The notes: generated by a model not told the origin, from the sequence alone. Shown: positions 7,966 through 17,670, numbered from the stretch's first letter. The stretch is DNA of 64,000 nt from Brevibacillus choshinensis (GCF_016811915.1 NZ_CP069127.1:471501-535500); one strand, 5' to 3'. Program-made: numbers and translations.

Positions 7966-9417
7966 ATGGATCAGGAAATGGCGCACAGGTGGTTAGCCAA
8001 CACAGGAGACCTGATCGTAGAACACATCGATGAGCCGGATGGCCGTGTGCGTCTGTACTATCTTTCCACCATGGCAGATGCGAAGGTCGTATACAACGAA
8101 TTGATCCCAAAGCTTCGCATTCTCCAACTGGAGGATGCAAGCATAGCCGAAGTGGAGAGGCAGCTGGGGGTTGCCAGCAGCAACCGCGTCTACGGGGTGC
8201 AAGAGGCAGTTAGTCGAATGATACAAAATTGCATCTATGTGCACGTTCAGGACGCTGCATACGGTCTTGCCATCCCGAGTGACGGCACGGCGGGAAGGAA
8301 CATCCAGGCGCCTGAGGTGGAATCGGTTGTTTTGGGACCTCAGCTCGCCTTTGTCGAAGAACTGCATGTCAACCTGAGCATCATCCGGAAGTACATGCCG
8401 ACCACGCATCTCTTTCATGAGCGATTGGCGGTAGGAAAAGAAATCCCGATTGATGTTTCCCTCTTGTATCTCGAGAATATCGTAGATCCGGAAAATGTGA
8501 ATACGGTGCGCCAGCGCATACAGGAATTGAATATTGACAGCCAACTCGATTCCAGTATCCTCGCACAGTACATCGCGGATAATGAGCGCTCCTTGTTTCC
8601 TACACTTCAGATTACCGAACGGCCGGACCGCGTCGTACACGGCTTGCGGCAGGGCCAGGTGGCGATTTTTGTCGAAGGAAGCCCCTTTGCTTTGCTGGGG
8701 CCGACTACGCTGCTGCAGTTTTTTCAGTCGCCGGATGACTATTACTTGCGCTGGGTTCTGGCAACCTTTAACCGTACGATGCGGATGTTTGCCATGATCC
8801 TTTCTTTGCTGCTTACACCCGTCTACGTGGCTGCACTCACTTATCACTATGAAATGGTCCCGGCCGATCTGCTCCTCTCGCTGGCACAATCCCGATCGCG
8901 CGTTCCTTTTCCCCCGCTCTGGGAGGCGTTCTTGATGGAGATCATTATCGAGCTGCTGCGGGAAGCTGGGGCAAGGCTCCCGACAAAGGTCGGCCAAACA
9001 ATTGGTATCGTGGGCGGTATCGTAATCGGACAGGCGATCGTTCAAGCCGGGTTTACCAGCAACATACTGATCATTATTGTCGCACTCGGGGCTCTTTCTT
9101 CTTTCATTGCGCCCAGCTATATGATCGGCTCCACGATTCGAGTCATCCGCTTCCCCATGATTTTACTCGCCGGTCTGCTCGGCGCGATGGGGATTGTGAT
9201 CGGCTTCAGCTTTCTGGCCAGCCATTTGCTGCGGCAGACCAGTCTGGGACGCCCCTACATGTATCCGCTCTATCCGGTTCGCTTTGAGGATTGGAAGGAC
9301 GGATTTATCCGAGCACCGCTATCCTCCTTATGGCAGCGCTTCAAGTTCCTTAATCCACAGCTGAAGCAACGCTTCAATCGAGAGCAGGCACAGATAAAGA
9401 AAGACATCGACGAGTGA
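7966..9417 (+). CDS. Spore germination receptor A subunit (GerA family)
   Basis: A 483-residue first subunit of a nutrient germination receptor in the spore inner membrane. It has a soluble N-terminal half of about 240 residues and a C-terminal membrane part with several helices. The conserved segment LLREAGARLPTKVGQTIGIV identifies the family. GGAGGTGA lies 8 nt before the ATG. It begins a three-gene A-B-C operon with overlapping junctions, the standard order for Ger receptors. The N-terminus is somewhat different from the textbook GerAA, so ligand specificity cannot be guessed. Confidence 0.95.
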   Translation: MDQEMAHRWLANTGDLIVEHIDEPDGRVRLYYLSTMADAKVVYNELIPKLRILQLEDASIAEVERQLGVASSNRVYGVQEAVSRMIQNCIYVHVQDAAYGLAIPSDGTAGRNIQAPEVESVVLGPQLAFVEELHVNLSIIRKYMPTTHLFHERLAVGKEIPIDVSLLYLENIVDPENVNTVRQRIQELNIDSQLDSSILAQYIADNERSLFPTLQITERPDRVVHGLRQGQVAIFVEGSPFALLGPTTLLQFFQSPDDYYLRWVLATFNRTMRMFAMILSLLLTPVYVAALTYHYEMVPADLLLSLAQSRSRVPFPPLWEAFLMEIIIELLREAGARLPTKVGQTIGIVGGIVIGQAIVQAGFTSNILIIIVALGALSSFIAPSYMIGSTIRVIRFPMILLAGLLGAMGIVIGFSFLASHLLRQTSLGRPYMYPLYPVRFEDWKDGFIRAPLSSLWQRFKFLNPQLKQRFNREQAQIKKDIDE

Positions 9418-10559
9418 GCGAGGCCCATATGAACATCAATGACAATGTAAAACCGACAAATACCATATCGGCGTATTTAGCAGGATTTCTTGTTCACGGC
9501 ACTCAGATCGGTGTGGGTGTGTTGGGCTTTCAACGAATCGTTGCCCAGGAGGCTGGACATGATGCCTGGATTTCCGTTGTGTTGGCAGGGCTCCTCACAC
9601 ACTTGACCGTTCTGGTGATCACCAAGACCTTGGCGTGCTACCCGAGTGCGGATATATACGGCATACAGCTGGATGTTTTCGGTAAATGGCTTGGTGCATT
9701 CTTAGGGGTGATTTATTCGATTTATTTTTTCCTATCAGCAATGGTCATTCTCCGTACATATGTGGAAGTCGTCCAGACCTGGGTGTTCCCCAACCTGCCG
9801 ACCTGGGTCTTGTCCGCTATCATCCTGCTTCTCGCCGTCTACACGATTATGGGTGGAATCAGGGTGGTGGCAGGGTACACGTTCTTCTCCGTGAGCGTGA
9901 CCATCTGGCTTGTCTGCGACTTGTATTATCCGCTGCAATTTGCGCAGTGGGAGTATCTGTTCCCCATCCTGGAAGCGAACGCAGGTCAGTTGTTCAAAGG
10001 AATGATCGGGATGTCCTTGAGCAGCATCGGCTTCGAGATCTTATACGCCATCTATCCGTATATTCAAAATAAGGAGAGGCTTCCCCGAAGCGTCCAGACC
10101 GGGGTGCTGGTCACCAACCTCATCTATACATTCGTGATGATCGTATCCCTGGTATTTTTTAGCCAAGGACAGCTCGTCAGGACGATCTGGGCGACACTTA
10201 ACCTGAAGAAGATGGTTTATTTCCCCATCCTGGAACGGTTCGAGTTGATCGCGATTTCCATTTGGCTGCTCGTGGTTCTCCCCAATATCATGGTCTTCAT
10301 CTGGTCATCTGCACGCGGATTCAAGCGTCTCTTTGGGTGGAATTTGAGAAAGACGATGATTTTGATCGTACCCGTCATTTATTTCATATCCCTGCTTCTC
10401 GTAAGCCGAAATGAAATCAATAAATTGAACGACATTTTTGCCAAAATCGGCATGTATACGGCGTATTTGTACCCTTTCTTGCTTTTTGTGCTGGTCAAAT
10501 GGAAGCAACGGAAAAGGCGCATGAAGGAGGGGACGGCTGATGCGACAGTCCACGAATAG
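9414..10559 (+). CDS. Spore germination receptor B subunit (GerB family permease)
   Basis: A 381-residue protein with about ten membrane helices, related to amino acid permeases (APC superfamily) and specific to germination receptors (family motif near QIGVGVLGFQR). It is thought to bind the germinant. The GTG at 9414 overlaps the A-subunit stop by 4 nt, indicating translational coupling; an in-frame ATG at 9429 is the alternative start. It ends inside the C-subunit gene. Confidence 0.94.
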   Translation: MSEAHMNINDNVKPTNTISAYLAGFLVHGTQIGVGVLGFQRIVAQEAGHDAWISVVLAGLLTHLTVLVITKTLACYPSADIYGIQLDVFGKWLGAFLGVIYSIYFFLSAMVILRTYVEVVQTWVFPNLPTWVLSAIILLLAVYTIMGGIRVVAGYTFFSVSVTIWLVCDLYYPLQFAQWEYLFPILEANAGQLFKGMIGMSLSSIGFEILYAIYPYIQNKERLPRSVQTGVLVTNLIYTFVMIVSLVFFSQGQLVRTIWATLNLKKMVYFPILERFELIAISIWLLVVLPNIMVFIWSSARGFKRLFGWNLRKTMILIVPVIYFISLLLVSRNEINKLNDIFAKIGMYTAYLYPFLLFVLVKWKQRKRRMKEGTADATVHE

Positions 10560-11700
10560 TTCGTTTGGGACAGGCAAACGGTTTTTGAGCATGTGGTGTG
10601 CAGTGACCCTGCTGATCACGGGCTGCTCGGACAGGCAGATCTTCGACGAGACAGGGTTGGTGACCGTCGTCGGCTATGATCTGCAAAAAGACGGCAACAC
10701 TCGGGGAACCATCGTCATGCCTTCGATCAATCCGGAAGCAAAAGAAAAAATCCAGTTGATTTCTGCTGTTGCGAAGACAAGCAAGGGCATCCGGGACCAG
10801 GCGAATTTACAGTCAGACAAGAGAGTGCTGGGTGGTCAGCTGCGTGTCGCTCTGTACAACGAGGCGCTGGCCAAACAGGGATTGGGAAGCATCGTTGACA
10901 CTCTCTATCGGGATCCGTCCATCTCCAGCCGGCTGTATCTGTGCGTGTATGAGGGCTACACCTACGATTTGCTCACTTATCCGTACAAGGAACTGGGAAA
11001 CATCGGGATCTACATGTACCGCATGATCGAGCAGAACGTGAGGGGGGAGAAAATCCCGTCTACCACGATGCACGAATTCTTCCGTGCTTACTACGATCAC
11101 GGGATAGATCCGCAGCTACCCTACATCGTGAGAAAGGGAAACGAGATCCAAATCAAGGGAGTCGCTCTGTTTCAAGGCGATCGCTATGTAGGGTGGATCA
11201 GTCCCAAGGAGGCCTTTCTCATCAAGATGATCCATGGAAAGTTCAGGATTGGCAGCTACGACACGGCTGTTCCGTCCGAAGTGTTTGGCAAGCATGTGGA
11301 GCATCTGAAAAATAAAGCGAAGGATGTGCAGCTCGTTTTTGACACCATCTCTTCTAAATCGCGAGTCAAGCTGACGAAGGAGTCACCCGCCCACTTTGAT
11401 GTGAAAATCAAGTTGAATGCGCGCATTTTGGAATTGACAGTCCCCTTGAAAGTGGATGAACCAGACATTTTGAGCATGATGGAACGAGCGCTGGAAAAAG
11501 AGATGGAGGGGAAGCTGCAGCGAATCGTGAAAAGAATGCAGGAGATGGATGTGGATCCGGCCGGGTTTGGGGTGATCTACCGAGCCAATCGCCGGGGAAT
11601 GGGAAAGATGACGACCAGTGAGTGGCGGAAGATGTTCAAGGAGGCCACATTCAGGTTCAAGGTGGACGCAACCATCATTCGAAATGGTGTTATGGATTAA
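10540..11700 (+). CDS. Spore germination receptor C subunit (Ger(x)C lipoprotein)
   Basis: A 386-residue lipoprotein with an N-terminal signal ending in the lipobox LLITGC; Cys should be acylated and the protein held on the outer face of the inner spore membrane. The start region FDETGLVTVVGYDL and the C-terminal domain match Ger(x)C proteins. AAGGAGGGG lies before the ATG, which is 20 nt inside the B-subunit gene, so all three subunits are coupled. Confidence 0.94.
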   Translation: MRQSTNSSFGTGKRFLSMWCAVTLLITGCSDRQIFDETGLVTVVGYDLQKDGNTRGTIVMPSINPEAKEKIQLISAVAKTSKGIRDQANLQSDKRVLGGQLRVALYNEALAKQGLGSIVDTLYRDPSISSRLYLCVYEGYTYDLLTYPYKELGNIGIYMYRMIEQNVRGEKIPSTTMHEFFRAYYDHGIDPQLPYIVRKGNEIQIKGVALFQGDRYVGWISPKEAFLIKMIHGKFRIGSYDTAVPSEVFGKHVEHLKNKAKDVQLVFDTISSKSRVKLTKESPAHFDVKIKLNARILELTVPLKVDEPDILSMMERALEKEMEGKLQRIVKRMQEMDVDPAGFGVIYRANRRGMGKMTTSEWRKMFKEATFRFKVDATIIRNGVMD

Positions 11701-11749
11701 GTATCAATTAATTTGCATTGCAAAAAAACATTTTTTCCTCGTATTTCTA

Positions 11750-11779
11750 TTGACGTACGTTTTTCAAAAGGGATATAAT
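11750..11779 (+). promoter_or_regulatory. SigA-type promoter for the met operon
   Basis: TTGACG and TATAAT are separated by 18 nt. The start of transcription would fall about 60 nt before the riboswitch, which fits a leader controlled by attenuation. Confidence 0.65.
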
Positions 11780-11839
11780 CCGATTTGTATCACGGAAACA
11801 TTGAAATGCGAAATATGAACATAATATACGTGGAAATCT

Positions 11840-11957
11840 TTCTTATCAAGAGAGGCGGAGGGACAGGCCCTATGAAGCCCGGCAACCGGCCCAAGTCAAT
11901 GACATGGGTGTCGCGGTGCCAATTCCTACAAGATTGAATGGATCTTGATAGATGAGA
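11840..11957 (+). ncRNA. SAM-I (S-box) riboswitch aptamer
   Basis: The conserved S-box features are all present: a closing P1 stem (CTTATCAAG with CTTGATAG), AGAGGCGGAGGGACAGGCCC, then GAAGCCCGGCAACC. The aptamer binds S-adenosylmethionine; when it is bound, P1 is stable and the downstream terminator forms. Its location before metNIQ agrees with the known S-box regulon. Confidence 0.96.
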
Positions 11958-11986
11958 AGGGTGGATGCGAACGTTATAGACGTTGC

Positions 11987-12024
11987 AGCCCCTTTTTCGT
12001 TTGTTGAAAAAGGGGCTCATTATT
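11987..12024 (+). terminator. Riboswitch-controlled terminator
   Basis: The stem AGCCCCTTTTTC / GAAAAAGGGGCT (12 bp) has a 7-nt loop and is followed by CATTATTTAT. It lies between the SAM aptamer and metN and would stop transcription when SAM is abundant. The T-run is poor, so leakage is likely. Confidence 0.85.
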
Positions 12025-12062
12025 TATCGATCATAGAAGTACTTGAATGGGAGGTGGACTCG

Positions 12063-13076
12063 TTGATTCAATTGCGTAATTTGCAAAAGAGCTATCAAGT
12101 GCAAGGAAAGACGATTCCCGCATTGCACGGGATCGATTTGACGATAGAAAAGGGAGAAATCTACGGGATTATCGGGCATTCCGGTGCCGGTAAGAGTACG
12201 CTCATTCGTTGCATCAATTTGCTGGAGCGTCCTACTGCTGGACAGGTGATTGTGGATGGGGTAGATCTGACCCGTCTGGATGACCAAAAGCTGCAGGAAC
12301 AGCGCCGCCAGGTAGGCATGATTTTTCAGCACTTCAACCTGCTGTCTTCGGCAACGGTAGGAGACAATGTGGCGTTTCCGCTGAAATTGGCAAAGCGTCC
12401 AAAGCAAGAGATCCGCAAAAAGGTGGACGAGCTGTTGAAGCTGGTCGGGCTGGAAGCGCATCGGGACAAATACCCATCGCAGCTGTCCGGCGGTCAAAAG
12501 CAGCGCGTGGGGATCGCCCGTGCGCTGGCAAACGATCCAAAGGTGCTGCTGTGCGACGAGGCTACATCCGCACTGGATCCGCAGACGACCAATTCCATTC
12601 TGGCATTGCTGCTGGATATCAACCGCAAGCTGGGATTGACGATCGTCCTGATCACGCATGAGATGCACGTCATTCGCTCGATCTGCGACCGTGTCGGGGT
12701 CATTGACGGAGGTCGCATCGTTGAGTCCGGCAAGGTGCTTGAGGTCTTCCTGAAGCCTCAGCATCCGACCACTCAGGAATTCGTGGAGCAGGTAGCGGAC
12801 TCATCAGAACTGCGTGAAGCAGTCGCTCATGAAAAAGCGACAAGCAATCGAACCATCGCACGAGTCACCTTCCTCGGAGAGCAAACCTATCAGCCGATTT
12901 TGTTCCAGACCATGCAAGAGACCGGTACGGTATTCAGCATCTTGCAAGGAACGATCTCGCGCATGAAGGATACACCGTATGGTCAGCTCGTTGTTGAGCT
13001 GGAAGGCGATGCACAGCAAAGCATGCGTGCAATTGAAACGCTGCGGCAGCGCGGCCTTGAAGTGGAGGTGATTTAA
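12063..13076 (+). CDS. metN: Methionine ABC transporter ATP-binding protein MetN
   Basis: A 337-residue ATPase. It has Walker A GHSGAGKST, the signature LSGGQKQR, Walker B VLLCDEATSALDP, and a C-terminal NIL domain (about residues 262-337) that senses methionine in this family. The start is a TTG at 12063 with GGGAGGTGG upstream; the open frame reaches back to 11952, inside the riboswitch, but those codons belong to the leader. It directly abuts metI. Confidence 0.95.
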   Translation: MIQLRNLQKSYQVQGKTIPALHGIDLTIEKGEIYGIIGHSGAGKSTLIRCINLLERPTAGQVIVDGVDLTRLDDQKLQEQRRQVGMIFQHFNLLSSATVGDNVAFPLKLAKRPKQEIRKKVDELLKLVGLEAHRDKYPSQLSGGQKQRVGIARALANDPKVLLCDEATSALDPQTTNSILALLLDINRKLGLTIVLITHEMHVIRSICDRVGVIDGGRIVESGKVLEVFLKPQHPTTQEFVEQVADSSELREAVAHEKATSNRTIARVTFLGEQTYQPILFQTMQETGTVFSILQGTISRMKDTPYGQLVVELEGDAQQSMRAIETLRQRGLEVEVI

Positions 13077-13742
13077 ATGGGATTGACGCTGGAAAATGTG
13101 GACTGGAGTGAAATCGCAGAAGGTACCGGGGCAACGCTAACCATGCTTGGGTTCTCTACCTTGTTTGCGGTATTGATCGGTTTGCCGGTCGGTATCATCC
13201 TGTTCCTCACATCTCGGGGTCAGCTTTTGGAAAATCGCGCGTTCTACTCGATCGCTTCGATTGTCGTCAATATCTTGCGTTCCGTACCCTTCATCATTCT
13301 CATGATCCTGCTGATTCCATTCACCAAAGCGATCGTGGGCACATCCTTAGGCGTGCTGGGGGCAATCCCGCCGTTGGTCATCGGTGCGGCTCCGTTCTTC
13401 GCCAGACTGGTAGAGACCTCTCTGCGTGAAGTGGATAAAGGCGTGATCGAAGCGGCTCAATCGATGGGTGCCTCCAACTGGCAGATCGTATGGAATGTCC
13501 TGCTGCCCGAGGCGCGGTCCGGTCTGATCGCGGCGATTACGATTACGACGGTAACGCTCGTATCGTACACCGCCATGTCCGGGGTTATCGGCGGCGGAGG
13601 TCTGGGTGACCTGGCGATTCGCTACGGCTATCAACGCTTCCAGACTGATGTCATGATTGTTACTGTCGTGATTTTGCTCGTGTTGGTGCAGATCTTGCAA
13701 TCCTTTGGGGACAGGCTGGTCTTGAAATTCAGCCGCAAGTAA
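13077..13742 (+). CDS. metI: Methionine ABC transporter permease MetI
   Basis: A 221-residue membrane permease with about five helices and the EAA loop EAAQSMGASNWQIVWNVLLP that docks to MetN. Its ATG follows the metN stop codon with no gap; GGAGGTGA at the end of metN serves as ribosome site. Standard member of the metNIQ operon. Confidence 0.95.
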   Translation: MGLTLENVDWSEIAEGTGATLTMLGFSTLFAVLIGLPVGIILFLTSRGQLLENRAFYSIASIVVNILRSVPFIILMILLIPFTKAIVGTSLGVLGAIPPLVIGAAPFFARLVETSLREVDKGVIEAAQSMGASNWQIVWNVLLPEARSGLIAAITITTVTLVSYTAMSGVIGGGGLGDLAIRYGYQRFQTDVMIVTVVILLVLVQILQSFGDRLVLKFSRK

Positions 13743-13797
13743 GATCTTTCCATAGATAAAGCTTTACAAGAAGCAAAGAAAAAAAGGGGGATTTTCC

Positions 13798-14643
13798 GTG
13801 AAGAAATTAGTGGTATCTGTACTGTCTACTGTATTGGCATTCTCTCTGGCAGCTTGCGGCAGCAAGCCTGAAACAGCTCCAGCTCCAGCTGAAGGCGGTG
13901 CACAAGGCTCCCAAGGCGGCCAAGAAGTAACCCTGAAAATTGGTGCTACTCCCGTTCCGCATGCAGAAATCCTGAAATACATTCAGCCTAAGCTGAAAGA
14001 TCAAGGTGTAAACCTGGAAATCAAGGAATTCACCGACTATGTACAACCAAACGTACAAGTAAACGAAAAACAACTGGATGCAAACTTCTTCCAGCACAAA
14101 CCATACCTGGAGCAGTTCAACAAAGACCAAAACATGGACTTGCAACCAGTGACAGCGGTGCACATCGAACCATTCGGCGCATACTCCAAGAAAATCAAGA
14201 AAATCGACGAATTGGCTGATGGCGCAACAATCGCTCTGCCAAACGACCCAACCAACAACGGCCGCGCGCTGGCTCTTCTGGAGAAACACGGCTTAATCAA
14301 GCTGAAAGAGGGCGTAGGCATCAGCGGAACCGTAAAAGACATCGTAGAGAACAAGAAAAACCTGCAATTCAAAGAAGTAGAAGCAGCTATGCTGCCACGT
14401 GTACTGGAAGAAGTGGACCTGGCGCTGATCAACACCAACTACGCGCTGGAAGCGAAACTGGTTCCAACGACAGACGCTTTGATCCTCGAAGACAAGGAAT
14501 CCCCATACGCGAACTACCTGGTAGCTCGTCCTGACAACAAAGATTCCGAAGCGATGCAAAAACTGGCGAAAGAACTGAACTCTCCAGAAGTAAAACAGTT
14601 CATCGAAGAGAAGTACAAAGGTGCGATCGTACCAGCATTCTAA
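13798..14643 (+). CDS. metQ: Methionine-binding lipoprotein MetQ
   Basis: A 281-residue substrate-binding lipoprotein of the NlpA family. The GTG start gives a signal peptide ending in the lipobox SLAACG, followed by a Pro/Ala/Gly linker, then the NlpA domain starting at KIGATPVPHAEIL. It captures D/L-methionine for MetNI. It is the last gene of the SAM-controlled operon and is followed by a terminator. Confidence 0.96.
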   Translation: MKKLVVSVLSTVLAFSLAACGSKPETAPAPAEGGAQGSQGGQEVTLKIGATPVPHAEILKYIQPKLKDQGVNLEIKEFTDYVQPNVQVNEKQLDANFFQHKPYLEQFNKDQNMDLQPVTAVHIEPFGAYSKKIKKIDELADGATIALPNDPTNNGRALALLEKHGLIKLKEGVGISGTVKDIVENKKNLQFKEVEAAMLPRVLEEVDLALINTNYALEAKLVPTTDALILEDKESPYANYLVARPDNKDSEAMQKLAKELNSPEVKQFIEEKYKGAIVPAF

Positions 14644-14668
14644 GAATAAATTTAATTGATCTATAAAC

Positions 14669-14714
14669 AATAAACCCAACTGGTCCATGTGGCTGGTTGG
14701 GTTTATCTTTTTTA
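14669..14714 (+). terminator. Terminator of the metNIQ operon
   Basis: ATAAACCCAAC and GTTGGGTTTAT form an 11-bp stem followed by CTTTTTT. Confidence 0.88.
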
Positions 14715-14835
14715 ATAAAAGTATAAATATTCATAAAATTAAATGAAATCTATCCAAACCCCATTCTCAAAACAGCTGCCAGTCGAGTATATTTTGGTGG
14801 AACTTGGAAATTGTTTGACAAGGGGGAACATTCAG

Positions 14836-16476
14836 ATGAAAAAGAGAGTGAGTATGCTTGCTGGTCTTACATTGCTCGTCGGGACTGTACTGGCAGGCTG
14901 TTCCGGCGGAGGGCAACCCTCAGCAACGGAACCGTCCAAGCAAGAGACGGCTGCACCAGCAGATGAGAAAAAGCCGCAGGTATTCCGTGCCAATCTGACG
15001 AGCGAGCCTTCTACTGCAGACCCAGGCTTGGCCAAAGATGCCACTTCAGGGGCTGTCGTGCGCGCAACCTTTGACGGATTGACCCGTCTGGACAAGGATT
15101 CGAAGCCGATGAAATCGATGGCGTCTGATATCAAGGTGTCCGATGACAACCGCGTCTATACGTTTACGATCCGGGATGCGAAATGGAGCAATGGAGACCC
15201 GGTGACGGCTCACGACTTTGAGTATGCCTGGAAGCGTGTGCTGGATCCGAAGCTGGGGGCGGAATACGCCTATCAGCTGTACTACATCAAGAATGCGGAA
15301 AAGGTTCATACCGCCAAGGCGAAGCCGGAGGAATTGGGCGTCAAGGCGCTCGATGACAAGACGCTGGAAGTAACGCTGGAGAACCCGACACCCTTTTTCC
15401 TCGAGCTGACGGCGTTCTACACCTACTATCCGGTCGACAAAAAGGTAGTCGAGGCCAATCCAAACTGGGCGAACGAAGCTGCGACGCACGTAGGAAACGG
15501 GCCATTCAAAATGACTGGCTGGGAGCACAAGAGCAAGATTGTCCTGGAGAAAAACGAAAACTACTGGGAAAAGGACGTCGTGAAGCTCGATCGGATCGAA
15601 TTCGCCATGATCGAGGACGACAGCACGGCCTTGTCCATGTTTGAAAACGGTGAGCTGGATTGGGCTGGCCAACCGCTCGGGGGATTGCCTACCGATGCCA
15701 TCCCATCTCTGAAGGATGCAGGAAAACTGGTCGTTCATCCAAAAGCGACGATGTACTGGTTTAAGATGAATACCACAAAGGCGCCGCTGAACAACGTGAA
15801 AATCCGCAAGGCGCTGTCTTATGCGGTGAACCGTCAGGAGATCGTCGATAACATTACGCAGGTCGGTCAAGTGCCGACGATGGGGATGCTGCCGCAATCC
15901 ATGATCATCAAAAAAGACGGCTACTTCAAAGACCATGATGTCGAGACGGCAAAACAGCTGCTTGCAGAAGGCCTGAAGGAGCTGGGGCTATCCTCCCTGC
16001 CTCCAATCACCCTCTCGTACAACACGACCGACCGTCACAAGAAAATCGCAGAAGCTCTGCAGGATCAGTGGAAAAAGGGTCTGGGTATCGACGTGAAGCT
16101 GGCGAACAAGGAGTTCAAGGTGCATCTGCAGGATATGCACGAGCTGAACTATGACATCGGACGCATCGGCTGGAACGCAGACTTCAACGATCCGATCAAC
16201 TACATGGAAATGTTCCGCGACCAAAACACAGGTAATAACGATACAGGCTGGGAAAACGAAAAGTACAAACAGCTGCTGCAGCAATCGGCTGTAGCCAAGG
16301 ATCCGGCAGAGCGCACCAAGCTGTTTGCAGAGGCCGAGCAGATTTTCATGGATGAGATGCCTTTGATTCCTCTCTTCACCGATGTAGACGTATGGGTGCA
16401 GAGCGAAAAAGTGAAAGGCGTGCAGGTGGATGGTCTCGGTTTCATCGATTTGAAGTGGGCGGAAATGGTGCAGTAA
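14836..16476 (+). CDS. Oligopeptide-binding lipoprotein (OppA family), paralog 1
   Basis: A 546-residue family-5 solute-binding protein. The signal peptide ends in the lipobox VLAGC, then comes a charged linker and the SBP_bac_5 fold with the usual signatures TADPGLAKD, WSNGDPVTAHDFEYAWKR and THVGNGPFK. It would bind peptides at the outer membrane face for an Opp-type transporter. The ATG at 14836 has AAGGGGGAA upstream; the longer frame from 14743 lies in the leader. No permease or ATPase genes are adjacent, so it must share a transporter encoded elsewhere. Three more paralogs follow within 10 kb. Confidence 0.93.
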   Translation: MKKRVSMLAGLTLLVGTVLAGCSGGGQPSATEPSKQETAAPADEKKPQVFRANLTSEPSTADPGLAKDATSGAVVRATFDGLTRLDKDSKPMKSMASDIKVSDDNRVYTFTIRDAKWSNGDPVTAHDFEYAWKRVLDPKLGAEYAYQLYYIKNAEKVHTAKAKPEELGVKALDDKTLEVTLENPTPFFLELTAFYTYYPVDKKVVEANPNWANEAATHVGNGPFKMTGWEHKSKIVLEKNENYWEKDVVKLDRIEFAMIEDDSTALSMFENGELDWAGQPLGGLPTDAIPSLKDAGKLVVHPKATMYWFKMNTTKAPLNNVKIRKALSYAVNRQEIVDNITQVGQVPTMGMLPQSMIIKKDGYFKDHDVETAKQLLAEGLKELGLSSLPPITLSYNTTDRHKKIAEALQDQWKKGLGIDVKLANKEFKVHLQDMHELNYDIGRIGWNADFNDPINYMEMFRDQNTGNNDTGWENEKYKQLLQQSAVAKDPAERTKLFAEAEQIFMDEMPLIPLFTDVDVWVQSEKVKGVQVDGLGFIDLKWAEMVQ

Positions 16477-16521
16477 AGAAAGTGCATACACGGCACGGAT
16501 CGGGCCTCCTTTTGTGTGCGA

Positions 16522-16599
16522 TTTCCAAAACAGAATTGTATTCGAACCTGTCAACCACTATTCTTATGGTAAGAAACGAGTGACAGACTGTTTTGGAAA
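16522..16599. promoter_or_regulatory. 12-bp inverted repeat upstream of the AraC-type gene
   Basis: TTTCCAAAACAG at 16522-16533 and its exact reverse complement at 16588-16599 are 54 nt apart. The right arm ends 7 nt before the AGGAGG of the AraC-type gene. It could be an operator pair for autoregulation or a long-range RNA stem; no function is shown. Confidence 0.4.
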
Positions 16600-16620
16600 A
16601 GACGCCAGGAGGTGCTTCCG

Positions 16621-17445
16621 ATGAATCCAGCTGTTAACGAATGGCCAAAAGGTGTCCTTCACTTGGCCGGTAGCGAACAAAAATTTTCGCTCATGAGGTA
16701 CGCCCCTTCGGCGGAGACGGAATACTTTGTCCAGCATTACTGGATTGTTCGCTGGGATCTCCGGGGACGGGAGCCTTATCACCAGACGGTCATTGCTCAT
16801 CCGAACGTCAATGTAGTCTTTGAAAAGAACTGCACGCGTATTTACGGAGTAGGAAAGTCAACCACGGTACGAGTGGTGCAGGATCATGGATGGGTGATTG
16901 GCATCAAGTTCAAACCCGGCGGCTTTTATCCGTTCCTTGGCGATCCGGTGTCCCGTTTGACCGACAGTTCCGTACCACTGGAAGAGGTCTTCGGCATGGA
17001 GAGCAGGGGACGGGAGCGATTCATTCTATCCGCGCCTGATGATCAGAGCATGGTGAGTCGGGTAGAAGCGTTTTTGGTTGAGCGTCTGCCGGAAAAAGAT
17101 CCGAACGTCTCACTCGTTCACGAGATGGTCTTGTCCTTTCGTGATGACCGGAGCGTGGTCAGGGTGGAGGATGCTGTTCGTTTAACTGGAATGAACAAAA
17201 GAGCCATGCAGCGATTGTTTGACCGTTACGTGGGGGTTAGTCCGAAATCGGTGATTAAGCGATATCGACTTCATGAAGCGGCGATGCGCATTGATCAGGG
17301 AGAAGTGGCTGACTGGCTGGATCTCTCTACTGAACTGGGGTATTACGATCACTCACACTTCATCCGCGATTTCAAATCGATCGTCGGAATGTCGCCTGAA
17401 GAGTATAGAAAAAAGGTAGAAAAAGTGGCTGCGCCGGGGCAATAG
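16621..17445 (+). CDS. AraC family transcriptional regulator
   Basis: A 274-residue regulator. The N-terminal half (about 1-150) resembles the DUF6597-type sensory domain found in AraC relatives (HPNVNVVFE, then GIKFKPGGFYPFLG). The C-terminal half holds the AraC double helix-turn-helix, with KRAMQRLFDRYVGVSPK and YYDHSHFIRDFKSIVGMSPEEY. AGGAGG is 8 nt before this ATG; a GTG nine nt upstream overlaps that site and is rejected. It lies between oppA-like genes, so regulation of peptide uptake is possible, but the link is positional only. Confidence 0.88.
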   Translation: MNPAVNEWPKGVLHLAGSEQKFSLMRYAPSAETEYFVQHYWIVRWDLRGREPYHQTVIAHPNVNVVFEKNCTRIYGVGKSTTVRVVQDHGWVIGIKFKPGGFYPFLGDPVSRLTDSSVPLEEVFGMESRGRERFILSAPDDQSMVSRVEAFLVERLPEKDPNVSLVHEMVLSFRDDRSVVRVEDAVRLTGMNKRAMQRLFDRYVGVSPKSVIKRYRLHEAAMRIDQGEVADWLDLSTELGYYDHSHFIRDFKSIVGMSPEEYRKKVEKVAAPGQ

Positions 17446-17518
17446 CCCCCAATGGGTACAAGTCTCATATGCACTGCCAATGGATCGGAACCCTGTAATT
17501 CCGATCTGAATATGAAAA

Positions 17519-17573
17519 AAAGCAGGGCTTTCCTCTGGAGAACGTTCCAAGGGAAGGCCTTGCTTTCTTTATA
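17519..17573 (+). terminator. Terminator after the AraC-type gene
   Basis: AAGCAGGGCTTTCC and GGAAGGCCTTGCTT pair over 14 bp, with two G-T wobbles, followed by TCTTTAT. Confidence 0.7.
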
Positions 17574-17656
17574 CAGATAAGAATTTATAAGATTCTTATC
17601 CAGTATAAGTGCAACTAAGGCTCCGCCAAAAGCTTGGCGGAGCCAAGTTTTCTAAT
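17573..17656. repeat. Intergenic hairpin repeat, copy A
   Basis: It starts with ACAGATAAGAAT and ends with AAAAGCTTGGCGGAGCCAAGTTTTCTAAT (key core at 17628-17656). GGCTCCGCC and GGCGGAGCC can form a 9-bp stem followed by AAGTTTTCT. A shorter alternative hairpin, CTTGGC / GCCAAG, competes with it. Related copies occur at 20983-21036 and 51224-51263. Confidence 0.65.
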
Positions 17657-17670
17657 GAGGGGGATTTTTA

